Assembly (NCBI GenBank): GCA_022601335.1
Contig: JAJACV010000044.1
Span: forward strand, 1 to 42,185
Direction of reading: 5' to 3'
From: Chlamydiota bacterium
GTDB taxonomy: Bacteria > Chlamydiota > Chlamydiia > Chlamydiales > JAAZZY01
DNA: 42,185 nt
Shown: one piece after another, positions 16,619 through 24,823 of the stretch
How positions within the stretch are numbered: the first letter of the stretch is position 1
How the letters are laid out: every line of letters starts with the position of its first letter
Notes under the pieces: generated by a model
Databases searched by the model: none
The model's input: the letters and a program-made list of their open reading frames with translations, nothing else
Told to the model about the DNA's origin: nothing
Program-made: the position numbers and the translations under genes

Positions 16619-17608
16619 TTATGCTTGATGAACGTATTCCAAAGATTCTTCTTGAATAGCTTTAAAGTTTTGATTTACCCAATCTAGAGTTTGATCAATT
16701 CCCTGCTCTAAATTAATTGTAGGTTTCCATCCAAGCTCTTTTTGAGCCTTGCTTGAGTCAATGATATAAGCTTTATCTTGACCAAGTCTTTCTTCCACCG
16801 CTTCAGTCACTTCATCAAAGGTTTTTCCACATTTCTCAGCAATAAGCTTAACCACTTCTCGAACAGAATAACCCTGTGGAGGAGATAGGTGATAGAGTTC
16901 TCCAACACGCCCTTTTTCCATGATTAACAATTCACCTTTTGAGATATCACGAATATGAATGTAGGACTTAACTGCAACACCTCCGCCATGAAGTTGTATT
17001 TTTTTACCAAGCTTAATGTTAATAATTGAGCGAGGAATAATTTTAAATAGTTGCTGATGAGCTCCATAAACATTTGTAGAACGCACCATTACCAATGGAA
17101 AATTAAAATTTTTGAAGAAAGTTAAAAGAGATAGGTCCCCAGCTGCTTTTGAAGCTGCATACGGAGTACTTGGGTTCAAAGGAGCGTCTTCCTTTACAAT
17201 CCCCGAGCAAGTTCCGTAAACTTCTGGCGAAGAAATATGGACATATTTCTCCAAAAAAGCGCAGTCTTTAAGTACATTAGCAAGTCTTGTCAGAGCAACG
17301 GAGTTAGTTTGAAACCAATGATCAGGATTTTTCCAACTTGGCGCCACTTCACTTTGGGCTGCAAAATTAACAATAAATTCAGGTTGGCGTTCATTTAAAA
17401 TGTTTTTGAGCTTCTCCATATCCTTATTCAAATCAATTTGATAAAAGGAAAAATTTTCATTCCCATGCCGGGTATAAGGTAAAAGAAAAGACTTTTTTTC
17501 TTTTGATCTGCTGACTCCGATAACTTTATACATGCCCATTTCAAGAAGTAAATCAATATAATCAGAACCTGAAAAAGAATTACTCCCTATTACTAACACT
17601 GTTTTCAT
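16619..17608 (-). CDS. NAD-dependent epimerase/dehydratase (extended SDR)
   Basis: 329 residues. The dinucleotide motif is the variant GSNSFSGS (about 8-15), the catalytic region is ISSPEVYG (about 127-134) and the YxxxK pair is YAASKAAG. In RmlB and GDP-mannose dehydratases the centre reads S/T-D/E-E-V-Y-G; here Pro replaces the Asp and Glu is kept, so a simple 4,6-dehydratase mechanism is uncertain. The C-terminus (DSSKAQKELGWKPTINLEQGI) is typical of the family. It sits directly after the E1 alpha/beta genes, which makes a keto-sugar or heptose derivative a plausible substrate. Exact specificity cannot be called. Confidence 0.78.
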   Translation of the reverse strand: MKTVLVIGSNSFSGSDYIDLLLEMGMYKVIGVSRSKEKKSFLLPYTRHGNENFSFYQIDLNKDMEKLKNILNERQPEFIVNFAAQSEVAPSWKNPDHWFQTNSVALTRLANVLKDCAFLEKYVHISSPEVYGTCSGIVKEDAPLNPSTPYAASKAAGDLSLLTFFKNFNFPLVMVRSTNVYGAHQQLFKIIPRSIINIKLGKKIQLHGGGVAVKSYIHIRDISKGELLIMEKGRVGELYHLSPPQGYSVREVVKLIAEKCGKTFDEVTEAVEERLGQDKAYIIDSSKAQKELGWKPTINLEQGIDQTLDWVNQNFKAIQEESLEYVHQA

Positions 17609-17627
17609 ACTAATTTATTTCCTTGTA

Positions 17628-18686
17628 TTAAAATGGCCCAGAAAATTCTTTATCAGGAATATCTAAGGGCTTTAAAAGATCTACATATTTCTCTTTATCA
17701 CTAAGCTCTAAGTTAAACATTTTTTTAACATGCTGAACTATATCTAAACTCGTTGGATAATATTTATTTGCTAAATGCCAACTGGTTGGAACATAACTAT
17801 CTGGAAGAGTAATACGAACGGGTTTAGCTTTCAAATCATGATCACCCATTTCATAGATCGAACTTAGGATTTCAGAGCTAATACTAATACTTTTCCAGTC
17901 TAGATCAAAAGTAATCAGTCTTTTTGTTTTTCTCAACGATTCAGAGACAGTAGGTATATCTAAAGGCTTCAAGCTCCTTAAATCAACAATTTCACAACTA
18001 ATGCCTTCCAATTCAAGAGAATTTGCAGCTTTCATAGCCTCAACGACTCCATAGGAATAAGTCACAATTGTAACATCAGCTCCTTGCCTGATTACATTAG
18101 CCTTGCCAAGAGGTATTTCAAAATAGTCAGTATCAACAGTGCCAACATTGTTATACAACCATCTGTGCTCCAAAACAACCACTGGATTTGGATCATTTAT
18201 AGCTGATTGCAGCAAGCCTTTTACATCTGATGGAGTCGACGGTGCAACCACTTTTATACCAGGATAATGTGCAAGTGTAGCGCCAATATTTTGAGAGTGT
18301 TGGGGTCCTTGTCCCCAACCACGGCCAATTAATAAGCGAAAGACAACAGGCACTGTCATCTTACCATCGAACATATAGTGCCATTTAGCAGCATTATTAA
18401 TCAGCTGATCAAGAGCTAATATAAAAAAGTCAGCTCGTTGGTGAGTTACAACAGGCTTCATTCCTAAAATAGCAGACCCAATAGCAACACCAGTCATCCC
18501 ATTTTCAGAAGTAGGCATATCCATGACCCTATCTGCGCCAAATATTTGATCTAGCTTTAAAGTCGAACCAAAAATACCTTTTGGATCAGGCACCCCCAGT
18601 CCCATCAAATAAACACTTGGATCACGCTCCATTGACTGATGAAGAGCTTGATAAATTGATTCTGAATACTTAATCAATTTTTTCAC
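17628..18686 (-). CDS. TPP-dependent E1 beta-type subunit (transketolase-like)
   Basis: A 352-residue homologue of the beta subunit of pyruvate/branched-chain 2-oxoacid dehydrogenase E1. PTSENGMTGVAIG carries the TPP-activating Glu (Glu61). GRGWGQGPQHSQ has the active-site His (about 130). The C-terminal domain follows from about residue 195 (VTIVTYSYGVVEAMKAA). The start overlaps the end of the alpha gene by four bases (ATGA), as expected for a heteromeric enzyme. No E2 lipoyl acyltransferase or E3 is encoded anywhere in the window. The pair therefore probably performs a non-oxidative acyloin-type or transketolase-like reaction on a sugar intermediate, or borrows E2/E3 from elsewhere. The substrate is unknown. 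Confidence 0.85.
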   Translation of the reverse strand: MKKLIKYSESIYQALHQSMERDPSVYLMGLGVPDPKGIFGSTLKLDQIFGADRVMDMPTSENGMTGVAIGSAILGMKPVVTHQRADFFILALDQLINNAAKWHYMFDGKMTVPVVFRLLIGRGWGQGPQHSQNIGATLAHYPGIKVVAPSTPSDVKGLLQSAINDPNPVVVLEHRWLYNNVGTVDTDYFEIPLGKANVIRQGADVTIVTYSYGVVEAMKAANSLELEGISCEIVDLRSLKPLDIPTVSESLRKTKRLITFDLDWKSISISSEILSSIYEMGDHDLKAKPVRITLPDSYVPTSWHLANKYYPTSLDIVQHVKKMFNLELSDKEKYVDLLKPLDIPDKEFSGPF

Positions 18687-19663
18687 AAGACCTCCTCTGC
18701 ATATGTAAAGTCAAAAAGCTCTTTTTGATCTGGAAATGGACTTTCATGTGCATATAAAAAAGCCTCTTCAATTTCATTTTTTATCGTTGAATTAAAATCG
18801 ATCCACTCTGAATCCGTTAACTGTTTCTGCTCAAGCAATGAACTTTTTAAAAGCTCTAGAGGACACTTTTTTTTCCAAGCTAAAAACTCCTCTTCGGTTC
18901 TGTATCCTATATGATTATCATAGTTTGGGCCACAATGTTCCAACCATCTGTAAGTACTAAACTCTAGGAAGACAGGACCCTGCCCGGATTTTACGTGCTC
19001 TACAGCATCATTCATAGTATTTACAACGCTCTCAAGTCTATTCCCATCTGCATTTTTAGCTAGGATTCCATGTGCTTCTGCGAGTTTTGATAGGTCTCGA
19101 GTAACTGGTTGTCTCACAGAGATTGGTGAGTAAACTGAGTATAAATTATTTTCACAAACAAAAATAATAGGCAATTTTTTTAAAGCTGCAAAATTCAACC
19201 CTTCTGAAAATACGCCTTCTTCAGTCATTCCTTCACCGAAAAAAACAGCCGTTACAGAATCATTTTTTTTCATTTGATTTGCTAAAGCTAAGCCCACTGC
19301 AACAGGAAAACTACCTCCAACTATTGGCGTACTACCAAGCATACCGCATGGAAGATCTACCAAATGCATTGACCCTCCTTTTCCTGAGGTACAGCCTGTT
19401 TTTTTTCCATATAGTTCTGCAATCATCGCTTTAAGGCTGCCACCTTTTGCTAAATAATGAGCATGAGCTCTATGGGTGCTCATAATAAAGTCCGTCTGAC
19501 TCAACAATGCACAAACTCCTACAGCAATAGCTTCTTGACCTATACTAAGATGAACAGGGCATCTCATTTCTTGCTCAGCGTAACGCTTTGCAATGGCCTC
19601 TTCAACTAACCTAATGCGCAGAAGACGATAAAAAAGTGTTTTATAATCAATAGCTTTGTTCAT
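18683..19663 (-). CDS. TPP-dependent E1 alpha-type subunit
   Basis: 326 residues, the length of bacterial E1 alpha chains. The TPP/Mg motif runs from GEGMTEEG (143-150) to ENN (171-173), in the usual 30-residue GDG-to-NN frame with Glu in place of Asp. MSTHRAHAHYLAKGG (61-75) and GKGGSMHLVD (94-103) are the conserved helices that contact the cofactor and the beta chain. It precedes the beta gene with a four-base overlap and follows the cytidylyltransferase-kinase gene by 12 bp. Location in a sugar-activation operon points away from central pyruvate oxidation; an acetoin- or deoxy-ketose-type reaction is conceivable. Confidence 0.86.
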   Translation of the reverse strand: MNKAIDYKTLFYRLLRIRLVEEAIAKRYAEQEMRCPVHLSIGQEAIAVGVCALLSQTDFIMSTHRAHAHYLAKGGSLKAMIAELYGKKTGCTSGKGGSMHLVDLPCGMLGSTPIVGGSFPVAVGLALANQMKKNDSVTAVFFGEGMTEEGVFSEGLNFAALKKLPIIFVCENNLYSVYSPISVRQPVTRDLSKLAEAHGILAKNADGNRLESVVNTMNDAVEHVKSGQGPVFLEFSTYRWLEHCGPNYDNHIGYRTEEEFLAWKKKCPLELLKSSLLEQKQLTDSEWIDFNSTIKNEIEEAFLYAHESPFPDQKELFDFTYAEEVL

Positions 19664-19675
19664 TTTATTCCCATG

Positions 19676-21202
19676 CTATTTAAGAAGTGATGTAATATAT
19701 TTTTTTAGAGGTATCTTTTCAATACATTTCTTATTACCAATGATTTGCACATCAAGGGCTGCAGCTACTGACCCCAAAAAAGCCGCTAGCTTTGCATCAT
19801 ATTTTTTTGCTAATGCTAAGGCTGAAAGGGCAAAATAACTATCTCCCGCTCCAACTCTATCAATAACTTTTTGAGTTAAAGCTGGAATTTTTGAAAATCC
19901 CTCAGCTTGATCATAAATAACCAACCCTTGAACACCTTGAGTAACACCAATGTATTGACTTTTTAGTGATTCTGAAAGATTTACAATCAAAGTACTTAAA
20001 TCTGAATATAAGTCATGAGCCGTCAATCGAATTTCAGGTTCATTTAAAGAAATATAGTCTGCGCGTTCATATTTAGTAACAACATGATAGCCACGGTTCC
20101 CGCTATTAATTTGAGTATTAACTGCTAAAAAATTAGGAATTTTAGAAATTTCTGCATTTAACCTTGGACACAAGAAGCCATTTCCAAAATCACAAACTAA
20201 AACTAAATCAAAATCTTTCGCATTCTTCTCTAAATAATTTACAAATTGATTTTCTTGATATTCGTTCAGTAAATTGTCATTTGAGGAGTAAGTTTCAAAA
20301 AGCTTTGTTAAATGCGTCCCATCCTTTTGAACATACCTACATTTAATAAGCGTTTTAGATTCATTGTGGTATAAAAACTCTCTTTTAACAGCTTCAGATA
20401 AACCCAAGTAGTCAAAAGAGGTATCATCAGCTCCTACAGCTGTTAGAAGTGTCACATTTGAGGTAAATGCAGCCACGTGATTTGCAACAGCAAATGCTCC
20501 TCCTAAAAATATATCGGAGTCACAACAGCGAGCTACTAAATGCGTACCTTTTCCGGAGACACCTAAAGGTTTTACATATTTGTATTCGTCGATAATAGCA
20601 TCACCAATAACTAAAACTTTTAAAGTGCTTAGATCATCAATAGATTGAAGAACCTGATCAGTAGAGTAATTATGTTTTAATGTTTTAATATATTTTTTCA
20701 CTTCTAAAGAGGTCTCTGAAAAATGATTATTAAGTAACTTTGAAGAGCTAAACACGATATCATCCGTGTAAACAAGCTTCCCACCATTTTTAGTAACTTC
20801 AGCCTCTTCTAGCTTAATTTTTCCAGTGATATCTTCTTCATGTTCTTTATATTCAACTCCCTTTGCATAGTAGTCTGGCTTTAAAGCCCTAATAACTTCT
20901 AATCCTCCAAGATGGTTATTGACACATACAAAATCCACAGATTCGATTGCTGCAATAGCCTCCATTCTAAGTTGTTGAGAAAAAACAGGCCTATCGGGAC
21001 CTTTATTTACAAACGGATCTGCTGTAACAGCAACTATTAAGATATCTCCATGTTGCTTGGCAGCTTCAAAGTGTCTAATATGACCTGGGTGAAGCAAGTC
21101 AAAAACTCCTAAACAAAGAACGATTTTTTTTCCTTGGGATTTCTCTAACTTAGCTACATTCGAAAGATCTTCTATTTCAAGTTGTTTTTGCAGTAGTTTC
21201 AT
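19676..21202 (-). CDS. Bifunctional cytidylyltransferase-PfkB kinase (HldE-like, domains inverted)
   Basis: 508 residues with two catalytic domains. Residues about 25-165 form a RfaE2-type nucleotidyltransferase with the HxGH motif in GVFDLLHPGHIRHFE. From about 195 on there is a PfkB/ribokinase domain: VLVIGDAIIDEY at its start, FLGGAFAVANHVAAF as the substrate-binding stretch, and DRVGAGDSYFALSAL near 443-457 as the catalytic signature. E. coli HldE has kinase first and nucleotidyltransferase second; here the order is reversed. The likely role is phosphorylation and NDP activation of a heptose or related sugar delivered by the SIS isomerase, whose gene end overlaps this start by 26 bases. 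Sugar and nucleotide specificity are unproven. Confidence 0.86.
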   Translation of the reverse strand: MKLLQKQLEIEDLSNVAKLEKSQGKKIVLCLGVFDLLHPGHIRHFEAAKQHGDILIVAVTADPFVNKGPDRPVFSQQLRMEAIAAIESVDFVCVNNHLGGLEVIRALKPDYYAKGVEYKEHEEDITGKIKLEEAEVTKNGGKLVYTDDIVFSSSKLLNNHFSETSLEVKKYIKTLKHNYSTDQVLQSIDDLSTLKVLVIGDAIIDEYKYVKPLGVSGKGTHLVARCCDSDIFLGGAFAVANHVAAFTSNVTLLTAVGADDTSFDYLGLSEAVKREFLYHNESKTLIKCRYVQKDGTHLTKLFETYSSNDNLLNEYQENQFVNYLEKNAKDFDLVLVCDFGNGFLCPRLNAEISKIPNFLAVNTQINSGNRGYHVVTKYERADYISLNEPEIRLTAHDLYSDLSTLIVNLSESLKSQYIGVTQGVQGLVIYDQAEGFSKIPALTQKVIDRVGAGDSYFALSALALAKKYDAKLAAFLGSVAAALDVQIIGNKKCIEKIPLKKYITSLLK

Positions 21203-21806
21203 TTTTTCTCATTGAATTTTTTTCTAGTAATTCTTTTAGCGGACTAAACTGTTTCCAGCCATCAACTAAGGTGTGCAGAATAAAAAAGTGCGCTGATTCA
21301 ACCAGTCCATAATCCATAGCATTGCACCAAATATTAAGATGCCCCAAGCTTTTAAGAGGGTTTTCCTCTTTAAAACCGGATAAAGTAAGCACTTTCCCAT
21401 TTTGCTCTTTCATCACTTCACATGCATTTAAAATATTTTTGGATTGTCCAGAACTGCTTATAGCGATCAATAAATCATTCTTAGATGCAAGAGATTTTAA
21501 TGGGCGAGAAAACACAGTGTCATAACCATAGTCATTAGCCATACAGGTAACTAAATTATTATCTGATAACGTATAAGCAGGAACATTTAAAACATTCAGA
21601 AGATCGACTACATGATGTGAAGCAATACCAGCACTTCCTCCATTACCAATTACAAAGATTTTATTATGATTCAGTTTTATGCGCTTAAAAAGGCCATAGA
21701 TTGATTCAAATGCTTCATCTTTAGAAATAAGATCCGTTTTGATATAAAACGCAGTTTTTTCAACTATCGAAAAAAACTCCGCCAATCTTTTGTCAAGAAA
21801 ACTCAT
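21177..21806 (-). CDS. GmhA-like SIS-domain sugar-phosphate isomerase
   Basis: 209 residues forming one SIS domain. FVIGNGGSAGIASHHVVDL (about 51-69) is the phosphate loop and metal-binding helix of GmhA. TLSDNNLVTCMANDYGYDTVFSRPLK gives the conserved N-D-Y-G-Y-x-x-V-F-S-R segment, and AISSSGQSKNILNA the second phosphate-binding serine loop. GmhA converts sedoheptulose 7-phosphate to D-glycero-D-manno-heptose 7-phosphate. The usual metal-ligand Glu of the helix is replaced by Asp here, so a related ketose phosphate is possible. The overlap with the cytidylyltransferase-kinase gene supports a shared pathway, and HddA (9287) may use the same product. Confidence 0.8.
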   Translation of the reverse strand: MSFLDKRLAEFFSIVEKTAFYIKTDLISKDEAFESIYGLFKRIKLNHNKIFVIGNGGSAGIASHHVVDLLNVLNVPAYTLSDNNLVTCMANDYGYDTVFSRPLKSLASKNDLLIAISSSGQSKNILNACEVMKEQNGKVLTLSGFKEENPLKSLGHLNIWCNAMDYGLVESAHFFILHTLVDGWKQFSPLKELLEKNSMRKNETTAKTT

Positions 21807-21807
21807 A

Positions 21808-22794
21808 TTAATCCTTTAAGTAATTAAACCAACTTGTCGTGGCTTCTTTAATAGTACTAGGTTCCCAAACAGGAGCTTTACTCCAAAAGTCAATACAATT
21901 TAATATCTTACTAACTCCCTCTTCAAAAGAAACTTTAGGAGTCCAATCTAAATCTTTTTTTATTTCAGCAGTATCAGCAAAAGTACACTCAGGCTCACCA
22001 GGACGCTTAGGAATATAAACAACCTCTCCCTTCAACAGCTCTATAAGCCTATTTACGCTATAATGCCCTCCACTCCCAACATTATAAATTTTTCCTTTTT
22101 TAGACTTTTGTGCCGCTGTATAAAAAGCATTTGCCACATCTGTTACAAAAGTAAAATCTCTGGTTTGATCACCATCTCCAACTACCGTGAAGGGCTTATT
22201 TTTAAGTTTCTGAGCTAAGAAAACACCAAAAACAGCACCATAAGTACCATTAGTTCGAGATCTAGGGCCATAAACATTAAACAACCTCAGAGAGGTCGTA
22301 TTTAAGTTATATATTTTGCCCCAGTGGGTAACTAACTCTTCTCCTAAATACTTAGTCAAAGCATAGGGATACTCCGGATTTATTAAAGAAGTTTCAGGTG
22401 TTGGAAATACTTTTGGTAAACCATAACAAGAAGAGGAGGCTGCATAAAGAAACTTTTGAACACCTTCCCTCCTAGCAAACTCTAAAAGATTTAAAGTGCC
22501 TGTTACATTAGTATCAAAGTAACTAGATGGATCTTCAATAGAGGGAACAATATCAGCTAGGGCCGCTAAATGAAATAACCAGTCAACATTACCTTCTAAT
22601 GCAGCTATCTGTTCCCTATTGGTTATATCTATTTTAGAAAATAAAAAATTAGGGTTTTCAGAAAAACTAGCCAAATTACCCAACTGTCCATTCACCAAAT
22701 TATCTATTCCGTGAACTTGATGGCCTTCTGCAAGCAAAAGCTCGCATAAATGACTACCGATAAAGCCTGCTGCCCCTGTCACTAAACACTTCAT
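21808..22794 (-). CDS. Nucleotide-sugar epimerase/dehydratase (extended SDR)
   Basis: 328 residues of the GalE/WbpP-like extended SDR class: TGAAGFIGSHLCELL (about 6-20), AASSSCYG (about 120-127) for the catalytic Ser, YALTKYLGE for YxxxK, and RLFNVYGPRSR for the sugar-binding loop. The C-terminus (DLDWTPKVSFEEGV) is typical. It could be a C4 epimerase of UDP-hexose or UDP-N-acetylhexose, or a 4,6-dehydratase; the sequence does not decide. It overlaps the upstream SDR gene by four bases and is one base from the SIS gene, so it is part of the same transcript. Confidence 0.8.
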   Translation of the reverse strand: MKCLVTGAAGFIGSHLCELLLAEGHQVHGIDNLVNGQLGNLASFSENPNFLFSKIDITNREQIAALEGNVDWLFHLAALADIVPSIEDPSSYFDTNVTGTLNLLEFARREGVQKFLYAASSSCYGLPKVFPTPETSLINPEYPYALTKYLGEELVTHWGKIYNLNTTSLRLFNVYGPRSRTNGTYGAVFGVFLAQKLKNKPFTVVGDGDQTRDFTFVTDVANAFYTAAQKSKKGKIYNVGSGGHYSVNRLIELLKGEVVYIPKRPGEPECTFADTAEIKKDLDWTPKVSFEEGVSKILNCIDFWSKAPVWEPSTIKEATTSWFNYLKD

Positions 22795-23783
22795 TTCAAA
22801 TCCAATGCATTCATTGTTTTAATATTAGAGTATTCTTTTCCGGAAATTGAATTAGGGAGGTCCCCTTTTTTGAAGGCTCTGATTAAGTCTTCTACAGCAT
22901 CTTCAACTGTAAATTTAGGTGTAAAGCCAAGTTCTTTTTTTATTTTCTCTGAAGAAACATGGTAAGATCTATTATCATCAGTCTCTTCTTTTACAAGGTG
23001 TATCTCTTTCTCTTTTGAAACTAATTTTCTTACTATTTCACCCAAAGACTCTACAGAGTGATTTTCGTAACCTACATTGTAAATTTGCCCTTGTACTTTT
23101 TCTGCGGGTTGATCTAGCACATGACAGTAAGCTCTTACCATATCTTTTATATGAATATTAGGGCGTAACTGCTTGCCGCCCATAATTTTCACTTTCCCAG
23201 TATTGTAACCTAAGTTGGTGAGAATATTTACAACTACATCTAAGCGCTGCCTTGGAGAATAGCCACAAACTGTTGCCGGCCTTAAAATAACTCCGGTAAA
23301 ATTATCATCTAAATGCTTTATCAGTATTTCTTCGCACTCAGCTTTATATTTTGAGTAGTCCGTTAGAGGCTCAAGCTTCATATCTTCAGTTACATTAGAC
23401 TCTTTTTTTACTCCATATACTGACGAAGATGAAGCATAGATAAATCTACTGACCCCTTCTTGTTTGCTTAGTTCTAGCAAAGGCTCAAATGCATCTAAAT
23501 TAATTGAACGCCCAAGAACCGGATCTAATTCAAAACTGGGATCATTTGAAATGCAAGCTAAGTGAATAACAGTATCACATCCTTTTAATGCATTTTGAAC
23601 AACTTCTTTGTTTCTGATATCACCCTTGATCTCTATTAAATTTGGATGACCTTTAACACTTGCTAAAACATCATCACCAAAAAGGTATAAATCAAGAACA
23701 GTAACTTTGTGCCCTCTCAATAATAAATCTGGAACTAAACAAGCTCCTACATAACCTGCGCCACCTGTAACTAATATGTGCAT
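22791..23783 (-). CDS. NAD-dependent epimerase/dehydratase (extended SDR)
   Basis: 330 residues with TGGAGYVGACLVPDLL at 6-21, YASSSSVYG for the catalytic Ser, and YSKYKAECE for YxxxK. The segment FTGVILRPATVCGYSPRQRLDVVVNILT resembles the sequence in the Cj1427-like SDR at 8323 (RLATVFGASPRMRIDLLVND). It may therefore belong to the same branch acting on long-chain sugars or 6-deoxy-heptoses. Specificity is not known. Its ATG lies eight bases after the stop of the Gfo/Idh gene. Confidence 0.8.
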   Translation of the reverse strand: MHILVTGGAGYVGACLVPDLLLRGHKVTVLDLYLFGDDVLASVKGHPNLIEIKGDIRNKEVVQNALKGCDTVIHLACISNDPSFELDPVLGRSINLDAFEPLLELSKQEGVSRFIYASSSSVYGVKKESNVTEDMKLEPLTDYSKYKAECEEILIKHLDDNFTGVILRPATVCGYSPRQRLDVVVNILTNLGYNTGKVKIMGGKQLRPNIHIKDMVRAYCHVLDQPAEKVQGQIYNVGYENHSVESLGEIVRKLVSKEKEIHLVKEETDDNRSYHVSSEKIKKELGFTPKFTVEDAVEDLIRAFKKGDLPNSISGKEYSNIKTMNALDLK

Positions 23784-23791
23784 TTCATCTC

Positions 23792-24823
23792 CTATCTTTG
23801 AAGTTCCATTGAATTATATGTATCAAGCTCTAAGTTCTGCATTGATTGCGCACTTTGTTGTGCTAGATCTAAAACTTTCATAACATTCACACCTTCGAGA
23901 CTATCAGTTATCGGAGTCCGCCTTTCCAAGCAAGACTGTAAAAAATGCTCACATTCAGTATGAAGAGGCTCTTTCGTTTCAATAATAATTTTCTCACCAG
24001 ACTTTTGGTTAAATTGAAGAACTCCTTGTTTCAATTGAACAGAAGTTTCCCAAAATGTAAGTTTATCATTCCAACCTTGTAAATCATCAAAAATGATGGC
24101 TCCTTTAGTTCCAACTATAGTTAACTTCCTCTCTGGTACAGGATTAATCCAATTTACATGAATATTTGCCCGTATATTATCAGAAAAATTAAGCGCCAGC
24201 CAACTCTGATCGGAAAATCGCTCAGAATAAAAGCTATCTTGCACACATTCAAGCGACAAAAGCTGTTGGTTAGCACACAAACTTAACAGAAGCGAAATAT
24301 CATGAGGAGCAAAAGCCCAAAGAGAGCTTTTTTCAGGGCCCCTAGAGCCGAAATTAAGCCTATTGAAATTTAAGTGAAGTAATTCTCCCAAATCCCCCCC
24401 TCTGATCATTTCTTTAATTCGCTTAACACAGGGGTGGTAATGTAGGATATGTCCTACCATCAAAATAGAATGTTGTTTTTTTGATAACTCATGTAATTCA
24501 GAAGCTTGTTTTGCATCAGAACTCATGGCTTTTTCAATAAAAACATCTTTGCCAAGCATTAAGGCTTGCTTAGCTAGGTTGAAGTGCATTTCAGTAGGCG
24601 CAGCTATTACAATTTTTTTTATATTTTTGTTTTCTAATATCTCTTGGTAAGAGAGTGTAAAATTAATATGAGGATAAATAAGCTTATATTGATTCAAATT
24701 CTTAGGTTGAATATCACATATCGTATGCAACGCACCAAGATCATCAAAATTTCTAGCAAGATTTTTGCCCCAATGTCCTATGCCAATAAGTGCTAAATCT
24801 TGTTTAAATTCTTTAGGTTTCAT
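23792..24823 (-). CDS. Gfo/Idh/MocA oxidoreductase, WlbA/GnnA-like
   Basis: 343 residues: an N-terminal Rossmann domain with LIGIGHWGKN (about 12-21), a catalytic region VFIEKAMSSD (about 95-103), and HDISLLL (174-180) with the usual active-site HD. The common EKP motif is EKA here, with catalytic Lys98 kept. In aminosugar pathways this enzyme oxidises C3 of UDP-GlcNAc (GnnA) or UDP-GlcNAc-uronate (WlbA/WbpB), and the adjoining aminotransferase then installs the 3-amino group. The two genes overlap by four bases. WlbA/WbpB-type enzymes may reoxidise their NADH with 2-oxoglutarate. A dehydrogenase making the uronate (WbpA) is not in the window. Confidence 0.82.
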   Translation of the reverse strand: MKPKEFKQDLALIGIGHWGKNLARNFDDLGALHTICDIQPKNLNQYKLIYPHINFTLSYQEILENKNIKKIVIAAPTEMHFNLAKQALMLGKDVFIEKAMSSDAKQASELHELSKKQHSILMVGHILHYHPCVKRIKEMIRGGDLGELLHLNFNRLNFGSRGPEKSSLWAFAPHDISLLLSLCANQQLLSLECVQDSFYSERFSDQSWLALNFSDNIRANIHVNWINPVPERKLTIVGTKGAIIFDDLQGWNDKLTFWETSVQLKQGVLQFNQKSGEKIIIETKEPLHTECEHFLQSCLERRTPITDSLEGVNVMKVLDLAQQSAQSMQNLELDTYNSMELQR

